Origin: Nitrospirota bacterium
GTDB taxonomy: Bacteria; Nitrospirota; Thermodesulfovibrionia; Thermodesulfovibrionales; UBA6898
Assembly (NCBI GenBank): GCA_021783515.1
Contig: JAJXTV010000016.1
Span: 18,395 to 82,394 of the forward strand
DNA length: 64,000 nucleotides
Reading direction: 5' to 3'
The notes beneath the pieces are model-generated. The model was not told where the DNA came from and did no database searches. It saw only the letters and a list, made by a program, of their open reading frames with translations. The position numbers were made by a program, and so were the translations under genes. Shown piece by piece: positions 58,783 through 64,000 of the stretch. Numbering within the stretch: the first letter of the stretch is position 1; every line of letters starts with the position of its first letter.

Positions 58783-59969
58783 AGGCAGCTGCCTTTACCG
58801 TATACGTTCCATACGTCGATTACCGGCTTGCCGGCGGGCAGCGACAATGCCCCGTATTCCTTATGGGGACAGGCGAGGATAATGATATCGCTCCTGCCGA
58901 TAAGCTCATCCGCCCCGACAAAACCGCGCTCCTTGATGTACACATCGGAACAGAGGACTGCACCGGATTCGAATTCAAGGATCTTCTTGAGCTTGAAGGA
59001 GAGGGACTCCCGTCTGTCGTCGACGTCCGCCTTGAAGGCCATGCCCAGGATACCCACCGTCTTCGTCTTCAGGTCGTATTTCCGCTTCAGCCGGCTGACA
59101 AGATAATAGGGCAGGCCCTCGTTGATCAGGAGCGCGGCGTGGCCGAGGTAGAAGGTATGGTTGTTGAAGGCCGACAGCTGGACGGTGTCCTTGAACAGGC
59201 ATGGCCCCGCCGCAAAGCCCGGCAGGGGCAGGTCCTGCGCCCTCGGATAATGGTGGGTGATCGCGTGGTGGATCCGGTAGTAGTCCGCATCACAGTCGCC
59301 CGCGGTCATGAAAAACTGGTTCGCCACGCTGAATTTTATATAACGCCAGGAATTGGTGAAGAGCTTCGCCAGCTCCGCCTCGATCGGCAGCAGCTCGATG
59401 ATCTCCGGCGCCAGGACACGGAACAGGTCCGACGCCTTGGCCATCCCTTCTGCCGTAAAGGACGAGACGATCTGCGGCAGCTCGAAGAGCTCCTTCATCG
59501 CATACCCTTCCGCGATCCGTTCGGGACAGAAGGATACTTCCATCCGTCTTCCCCTTTCCTTCAGAAAGTGATAGATCTTCTCTGTCGTGCCGGGGTATAC
59601 GGTACTCCTCAGGACGAGCAGCTGGCCGTCCCTGAAATAGGGCAGATATGAATCGATCACCTTCCTGAGCTCCTCGAATTCCGGGTTCAGATGCCTGTCG
59701 ACGGGGGTGCCGACGACCACGACGAGCGCATCGGCAGCGCTGATCGCATCCGGGGAGAACGAGAGCGTAAGCTTCCCGCCGGCGAGCACCCTGCCCAGGA
59801 CCTCTTCTGCCCCGTATTCGAGAAACGGCATCTTCCCCGAAGAGATCACATCATATGTCTCACGGGAGATATCGAAGGCGCACACGTTGAGCCCCCTGTC
59901 GGCGAAAGCGATCGAAAGCGGAAGCCCCACGTGGCCGAACCCCCCTATCACGCATATGTCGTACCTCAT
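58779..59969 (-). CDS. Nucleotide-sugar 6-dehydrogenase (UDP-glucose/ManNAc dehydrogenase family)
   Basis: NAD-dependent enzyme of 396 residues that oxidises the C6 hydroxyl of a UDP- or GDP-sugar to a carboxylate. Features: Rossmann motif ICVIGGFGHVGLPLSIAFAD, LVVVVGTPVDRHLNPEFEEL, RSTVYPGTTEKIYHFLKE, ELAKLFTNSWRYIKFSVANQ, the catalytic cysteine in PGFAAGPCLFKDTVQLSA, and GMAFKADVDDRRESLS. The sequence GTPVDRHLNP and overall length fit the WecC/GDP-mannose-like branch, but substrate is not certain. It overlaps GT39 by ATGA and GT2 by GTGA, so three products are tightly coupled. Uronic acid would be placed in a surface glycan. Confidence 0.92.
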   Translation of the reverse strand: MRYDICVIGGFGHVGLPLSIAFADRGLNVCAFDISRETYDVISSGKMPFLEYGAEEVLGRVLAGGKLTLSFSPDAISAADALVVVVGTPVDRHLNPEFEELRKVIDSYLPYFRDGQLLVLRSTVYPGTTEKIYHFLKERGRRMEVSFCPERIAEGYAMKELFELPQIVSSFTAEGMAKASDLFRVLAPEIIELLPIEAELAKLFTNSWRYIKFSVANQFFMTAGDCDADYYRIHHAITHHYPRAQDLPLPGFAAGPCLFKDTVQLSAFNNHTFYLGHAALLINEGLPYYLVSRLKRKYDLKTKTVGILGMAFKADVDDRRESLSFKLKKILEFESGAVLCSDVYIKERGFVGADELIGRSDIIILACPHKEYGALSLPAGKPVIDVWNVYGKGSCL

Positions 59970-61531
59970 CTCTCACCCCTCCTTTCGCCGCCGTAATTGC
60001 TTCCCCCGGAGGCTGCCGCCGGATGCGGCGCACCGTGCTGTATATCATATATTGTCACGCGGTTGTTTGCGGCAACGACCGCGCTGCCGGAAAGCGCGGG
60101 GAACTCTTTTCCGCCGGCGTCGACCACCGCGATATAGCCGACCTTCTGCTCCCTCAGATAACCGACCAACTCTCTGATGATCCCCCGATGGGGGAGAGTA
60201 AACCCCCGCCTGTCTGCATAATACATCAGAGTCGGGTTCCAGGCGTCTCCCCTGGGCAGGGACGTGGCGATCATTGCTCCTTTCCCGGCATGCTCGTCAA
60301 TGAACTTCCCGGTCGCAAGCAGGTCGTTTTCTCTCTGGAACAGGACACGTTCCGAAACATACAGGCTTGCGCCGAGAAACCCGGCCAGAAGCATCAAAAC
60401 GATACTCGCCTGCCACCGTCTTCCGGGAGATATATCGAGAAGCCAGGCCGCGCCCGCACCGCATACGATCGCCAGCACCGGCGCCCAGAACAGATGGTAA
60501 TAGTTATGCACTACATAAAGGTTAAAAAACACCATGATCGTAATGCCGATAGACAGCATCCAGCAAAAAAAGAACCTGCCTTTTTTGGCGGCTGCCAGCG
60601 AAATAATGCCTGCGGCGGCAAAGGGCATCCCGATAACCGAAAGCAGCTGTTTCACTACATACCCGCCGATGGCAGCATAATTTCCGATATCGAGCCGCTG
60701 GGAGACGGTGCCGAAATACCAGTGGTTGAACGGCCTCAGTTTGATGCTCACCTTGGAGGAGAGGTAGGTAAAGGGATATGCTCCCTTCACGAAATATTTA
60801 TCGTTTACGGCATTCGCGTGATACTGCCACACGGCAAGCGCGGCCAGAGGGATTCCCAGAGAGATGAAGAACCGTGCCATCGCCGCCGGCCGGTCCTCTT
60901 TTTGCCGCCATGCGACATACAGAAGAGGCAGATAAAGAGGGGCCACGATCGGGCTCTTGATAACTATCCCCAGGGCCGCGGCGAGGATGCCGAAGACCAG
61001 GCGCCCCGTATTGCCCTTTATGCCCTCTATCAGGAAATCCAGCATCATGAGCGAAAGCATGATGGCAAGCGGATCGGGGATCGGGACCCTTTGGAAGAAG
61101 ATATCGAGCGGCATGAACGCATAAAAAAATGCCGCAAAAATCGACGGCCGCTCGTCCAGGAATTTGCGCGCGATGCGGTATACAAAGACAATCGACAGCA
61201 GTCCGAAGCATATCGACAGCAGCCGGGCCCAGATCACGTCGGGGGAAAAGACCTTATAGAGGACCGCCGCCACGGCCTGATAGACCGGGAATTCGAGCAC
61301 GACATACCCGGGGTCCCCCAGGGTAATCATCCGGGGATACAGCAGGTCGATACCGTCACGATAATAATCCCGTATCAGCCCGGCCGTCTGGGTCTGCCTG
61401 AAGGAATGGGCATCATCGAGCGGAGAAGTGATGTGATAACAGCGGACCGCCAAGGCAAGAAGGACAATGGCGAGGAGCCACACCCCGGGGTTAACTTTCG
61501 AAATCGTGTCTTTAACGGGATCCGATCCCAT
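59966..61531 (-). CDS. GT39 family membrane glycosyltransferase
   Basis: Inner-membrane enzyme of 521 residues with about ten transmembrane helices. The first periplasmic loop carries SPLDDAHSFRQTQTAGLIRD, an acidic pair as in GT39/ArnT proteins, then LEFPVYQAVAAVLYKVF and QRVPIPDPLAIMLSLMMLDF. The C-terminal 100 residues are soluble and periplasmic (YVREQ-like region: YLREQKVGYIAVVDAGGKEF). Such enzymes take sugars from polyprenyl phosphate carriers to lipid A, glycans or proteins. It lies 29 bases after the epimerase gene and overlaps the dehydrogenase gene by four bases. Donor supply by the flanking GT2 enzymes is likely. Substrate is unknown. Confidence 0.88.
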   Translation of the reverse strand: MGSDPVKDTISKVNPGVWLLAIVLLALAVRCYHITSPLDDAHSFRQTQTAGLIRDYYRDGIDLLYPRMITLGDPGYVVLEFPVYQAVAAVLYKVFSPDVIWARLLSICFGLLSIVFVYRIARKFLDERPSIFAAFFYAFMPLDIFFQRVPIPDPLAIMLSLMMLDFLIEGIKGNTGRLVFGILAAALGIVIKSPIVAPLYLPLLYVAWRQKEDRPAAMARFFISLGIPLAALAVWQYHANAVNDKYFVKGAYPFTYLSSKVSIKLRPFNHWYFGTVSQRLDIGNYAAIGGYVVKQLLSVIGMPFAAAGIISLAAAKKGRFFFCWMLSIGITIMVFFNLYVVHNYYHLFWAPVLAIVCGAGAAWLLDISPGRRWQASIVLMLLAGFLGASLYVSERVLFQRENDLLATGKFIDEHAGKGAMIATSLPRGDAWNPTLMYYADRRGFTLPHRGIIRELVGYLREQKVGYIAVVDAGGKEFPALSGSAVVAANNRVTIYDIQHGAPHPAAASGGSNYGGERRGER

Positions 61532-61560
61532 GTTCCGTCTTATCGTCGTCCCGCATCCTG

Positions 61561-62559
61561 CTACGGCCGCCCTTCCGGGAGCGACATGTTCTTCCGTATA
61601 AAACCGAGCGTGTCGTCAATGATGTAGTCGATTTCATATTTCGGCCCCCATCCAAGCAGCCTCTTCGCCTTTTCGGATATGCCCACCCTGAAGCGCACGT
61701 CGTCATGAGGCGCTTCGATGTGCCGCACAGCAGGGAAATCGACACCGGGATTCACCTTAGCCCAGATCTTGGCGGCAAGGTCCCCGACAGCATACGTGTT
61801 GCCGCCGCAGATATTGAAATCTTCGTTGCGGACGTCCTTGTCGATCATCAGACCGACCGCATCCGCAATATCCTGAGCATGCGTGAATGTCCTCACCTGC
61901 CGCCCGTCGCCGAGGATCTCGAACGGGGTCTGGCGGATAAGGGCCTTATAGACGAAATCCGGGATGACATGCGACATCCCGAACTCGACCTCGCCCTTCG
62001 ACCCGACCTCGGGAAGTTCCCCGCTTCCGACCGCATTAAAAGGCCTGATGATCATGAAATTCAGCCCGAATTCCTGCCGGGCGCCCCTGGTCACGAACTC
62101 TCCGAAGAGCTTCTGCAGGCCGTAATTCGTGATCGGGACAGGCTGCGTCATGGCGTCTTCCTCGGTGACGGGCCGCTGCACGCGCTCGTAGACCATCGAG
62201 GAGGAGAAGTAATAGAAGACCGCCTCGGGGCTCGCGGCCAGCGTGGCGTCGATCGCATGGGTGAGGATCTCCGTGTTCTCCTTCGCAATCATATAGGGGA
62301 TCCTATGGAAATAACTGATGCCCCCGATAAGGGCGGCGAAGCAGAGCACGAAATCGTAGCCCTTGAACTCGTGGGGATACATCTGTCTGACGTCTTTCCG
62401 GATCAGCCTGAAACGGGGATGGGCATAGAAGTCGTGCGCGATCTGCCCGTATTTCGAAAAATTGTCGACGACCGTAAGATCATGCCCTTTTTCAAGGAGC
62501 GTCCGGGCCGCATAGGAGCCGATGAAGCCTGCCCCGCCAAGTGAAAGTATCCTCGCCAT
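61561..62559 (-). CDS. NAD-dependent epimerase/dehydratase
   Basis: Extended short-chain dehydrogenase acting on a nucleotide sugar; 332 residues, cytoplasmic. It has the NAD motif ARILSLGGAGFIGSYAARTL, an acidic turn VVDNFSKYGQ, the active-site Ser region FYYFSSSMVYERVQRPVTEE, and the YxxxK pair in NYGLQKLFGEFV, followed by RPFNAVGSGELPEVGSKGEV. The ATG at 62559 has GGAGGAGAC upstream; a slightly longer start is not needed. Similar enzymes make UDP-galactose, UDP-glucuronate derivatives or GDP-sugars; specificity cannot be assigned. It is the second gene of the operon that runs from 63.7 to 58.1 kb. Confidence 0.9.
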   Translation of the reverse strand: MARILSLGGAGFIGSYAARTLLEKGHDLTVVDNFSKYGQIAHDFYAHPRFRLIRKDVRQMYPHEFKGYDFVLCFAALIGGISYFHRIPYMIAKENTEILTHAIDATLAASPEAVFYYFSSSMVYERVQRPVTEEDAMTQPVPITNYGLQKLFGEFVTRGARQEFGLNFMIIRPFNAVGSGELPEVGSKGEVEFGMSHVIPDFVYKALIRQTPFEILGDGRQVRTFTHAQDIADAVGLMIDKDVRNEDFNICGGNTYAVGDLAAKIWAKVNPGVDFPAVRHIEAPHDDVRFRVGISEKAKRLLGWGPKYEIDYIIDDTLGFIRKNMSLPEGRP

Positions 62560-62704
62560 TCGATGTCTCCTCCAGAACAAGGGTAGATATCTGCCGCGAT
62601 CAGTCCCGGCGTATAATCATACCAGACAGCGCAACACCCTGTCTCTTTCCGGCAGCCGTCGCCGGAAGGCGGAAAATCCGCCATACGACCAGGCCCGCCG
62701 CTCC

Positions 62705-63655
62705 CTAATCCTCCGGCGCGTCTCCCAGATTATGCGTTTCCTTCACGAGAAAGAGCGGCCTTCTCTTCACCTCCAGGTATATCTTCCCGACATATTCGCC
62801 GATCAGACCAAGAAAAAGGATGTTCAGCCCCCCTATGAAAAAAAGCGGGATGACCGTAGAGGTCCAGCCGGGGACGGTCCTTCCGGCGAATTTTTCGAAC
62901 AAGGCCCAGCCCACCAGGGCGAGGGACGCGACAGATATCACAAGACCGGCGAAGGAGGCCATCCTCAGCGGCACATTGCTGAACGACGTGATCCCCTCCC
63001 ATGCAAAGGCGAGCATCTTGCGAAGCGGATATTTGGTGTCGCCCGCATACCGCTCCTGTCTTTCGTAATAGACGATCTCGTGGTTGAAACCGAGATAGGG
63101 GAATATGCCCCGGAGAAAGATATTGGTCTCTCCGATGCGCCGGAACGCAGCGACGACCTTCTTTGAGATGAGCCGGTAATCGGCGTGGTCATAGATAAGG
63201 TCCACCCCCATGCTCCGCATAAGGCGGTAGAAGAACCGCGCCGTCAGACGTTTGAACACGGTGTCTTTCTTTCTCTCCCTCCGGACGGCATAGACGATGT
63301 CGTTGCCCTGCCGGAGCTTTTCGAGCATCTCGCCGATCAGCTCCGGGGGGTCCTGAAGGTCTGCGTCGAGACTCACGACCGCGTCCCCCGAGGAGTGGAG
63401 TATCCCGGCGGCAAGCGCCCGCTGATGGCCGAAATTACGGCTGAAAGAGATGACCTTCACCTTCGGCGATTCTCCCGCCAGCTTTCTGAGGATCTCAAGG
63501 GAGCGGTCGCGGGAGCCGTCATCGACAAAGACGATCTCGAAGTCGTCGATCAGGCCTTTCTCCTGCAGCCCGGCAAGCGTCCCGATTACCTTTGAGTGTG
63601 TAGCCGGGATGACCGCTTCTTCATTGAAAAGCGGGATGGCAACGCTAAGCTTCAT
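62705..63655 (-). CDS. GT2 glycosyltransferase, GtrB/ArnC-like
   Basis: Membrane-anchored family 2 transferase of 316 residues. Motifs: KLSVAIPLFNEEAVIPATHS, VFVDDGSRDRSLEILRKL, SRNFGHQRALAAGILHSSGD, VVSLDADLQDPPELIGEML and the YYERQERYAGDTKYPLRKM loop characteristic of bactoprenol glucosyltransferases. Two C-terminal membrane helices (ASFAGLVISVASLALVGWAL; STVIPLFFIGGLNILFLGLI) follow. It would load a sugar on undecaprenyl phosphate. The ATG at 63655 starts at the conserved KLSV block; in-frame ATGs at 63691 and 63694 are possible but lie over a divergent promoter -35. It is the first gene of the second sugar operon. Confidence 0.92.
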   Translation of the reverse strand: MKLSVAIPLFNEEAVIPATHSKVIGTLAGLQEKGLIDDFEIVFVDDGSRDRSLEILRKLAGESPKVKVISFSRNFGHQRALAAGILHSSGDAVVSLDADLQDPPELIGEMLEKLRQGNDIVYAVRRERKKDTVFKRLTARFFYRLMRSMGVDLIYDHADYRLISKKVVAAFRRIGETNIFLRGIFPYLGFNHEIVYYERQERYAGDTKYPLRKMLAFAWEGITSFSNVPLRMASFAGLVISVASLALVGWALFEKFAGRTVPGWTSTVIPLFFIGGLNILFLGLIGEYVGKIYLEVKRRPLFLVKETHNLGDAPED

Positions 63656-63680
63656 GGCGCACAGGGCCCGGACCGCAGCG

Positions 63681-63709
63681 TTTACTTTCATCATTCATAT
63701 CCATATAAT
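63681..63709 (+). promoter_or_regulatory. Sigma-70 promoter pointing toward the right edge
   Basis: TTTACT (63681-63686), a 17-base spacer and TATAAT (63704-63709). It is divergent from the GT2 operon and lies about 28 bases before an ATG with a good Shine-Dalgarno (63738). Confidence 0.55.
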
Positions 63710-63737
63710 AGAGCCATCATCGATTCAGGGGGATCGT

Positions 63738-63887
63738 ATGGGAACATATCTTATCGCTAAGAAAAAAGTCAATCGCGCCCCGGATACGGCTGTTCGTTCC
63801 TGCATCGTTCGCCGTCCACTTTTTTGCCTCTTCCCGGGGAAGATTGCGCGTGCGGCACGGGACCGAGAAGTCCGTCGCGTTTGCTAA
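63738..63887 (+). CDS. Putative small protein of unknown function
   Basis: A 49-residue open frame, MGTYLIAKKKVNRAPDTAVR to REVRRVC, very basic and without a clear domain. It is listed because AGGGGGATCGT precedes the ATG and a near-consensus promoter lies upstream. Its stop is four bases before the next ATG, so it could be a leader peptide for the gene that runs off the window. It may equally be spurious, as the frame is short and Arg-rich codons are common in this GC-rich DNA. Confidence 0.3.
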   Translation: MGTYLIAKKKVNRAPDTAVRSCIVRRPLFCLFPGKIARAARDREVRRVC

Positions 63888-63891
63888 GAAC

Positions 63892-64000
63892 ATGAACAGG
63901 ATGAGCGGCTCAGCAACGAAGGCATCCCTTGATACGCTTATCGCAAGTCTGCTGGCGATAGGGTTCATCGTGTTTCTCGTGCTCGTGGGTTCCAGGTCAA
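63892..64000 (+). CDS. N-terminus of a membrane protein, cut by the window edge
   Basis: Thirty-six codons remain open to the window end: a short Ser/Thr-rich start (NRMSGSATKASLDTLIASLL) then a hydrophobic stretch (AIGFIVFLVLVGSRS) that looks like a first transmembrane helix. In a glycan cluster an O-antigen ligase or polymerase would fit, but this is a guess from position and hydrophobicity. An alternative in-frame GTG start lies at 63850. Confidence 0.4.
   Translation, partial: MNRMSGSATKASLDTLIASLLAIGFIVFLVLVGSRS

Noticed and set aside
63717..63968. An 83-codon minus-strand frame at the right edge
   Set aside because: It overlaps a good divergent promoter and the start of a plus-strand membrane protein; no family resemblance.
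1..64000. CRISPR arrays, insertion sequences, integrases, tRNA or rRNA genes
   Set aside because: Looked for on both strands; no regular spacer-repeat array, transposase or integrase motifs, or cloverleaf with a GTTCNANNC arm was recognised. A covariance search would be needed to be sure for small RNAs.

Overview
The window reads as a chromosomal segment of a Gram-negative, GC-rich bacterium. Lipoproteins, type IV pilus minor pilins, ABC-2/Wzm-Wzt type polysaccharide export, SPOR-amidase proteins and a large secreted multicopper oxidase point to a diderm. The mixture (accA next to dnaE, PilY1-type pilus operon, MamK-like actin, cytochrome/SCO/multicopper oxidase cluster) best fits Nitrospirota or a deltaproteobacterial-type lineage. 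This is inference: no rRNA or other phylogenetic marker was used, and no tRNA or rRNA gene was recognised.

Layout. 1-6.2 kb (minus): uvrC (cut by the window edge), a TPR lipoprotein, accA and dnaE. 6.3-14.7 kb (minus): one pilus operon, pilY1-fimT-pilV-pilW-pilX plus an Ig-like lipoprotein, behind a clear sigma-54 type promoter. 14.9-23.75 kb (minus): a tightly packed, often overlapping run: cobA-hemD fusion, PlsC-like acyltransferase, small unknown protein, receiver protein, PAP2-GT39 fusion, GT2, flippase-like membrane protein, bioA, NTF2-like protein. 23.9-27.3 kb (plus): Ap4A phosphorylase and glycogen phosphorylase. 27.3-38.9 kb (minus): a visibly more A+T-rich surface-polysaccharide island. 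It carries a very large B12/radical-SAM + sulfotransferase + GT2 fusion, a frameshifted sulfotransferase, a GT8-like/GT4 fusion, a membrane protein, a decayed methyltransferase and gmd.

39-49.2 kb: a secreted metal/redox block. It holds an S74-chaperone-domain protein and a 1527-residue multicopper oxidase (minus), a divergent SCO1 protein and a cytochrome c/periplasmic-binding-protein fusion (plus), and a subtilisin (minus) whose C-terminal module matches that of the multicopper oxidase. 49.5-54.6 kb: wzt-wzm exporter divergent from three translationally coupled GT4 glycosyltransferases. 54.7-58 kb (minus): amidase, MamK-like actin, and a membrane-spanning pseudo-receiver/SPOR protein, the most unusual gene set here. 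58-63.7 kb (minus): a second sugar operon with GT2, epimerase, GT39, nucleotide-sugar dehydrogenase and GT2. A divergent promoter at the right edge drives an incomplete gene.

Several palindromic REP-like sequences lie inside or at the ends of reading frames (fimT leader, bioA N-terminus, the small protein at 21.1 kb, hemD) and supply coding sequence there.
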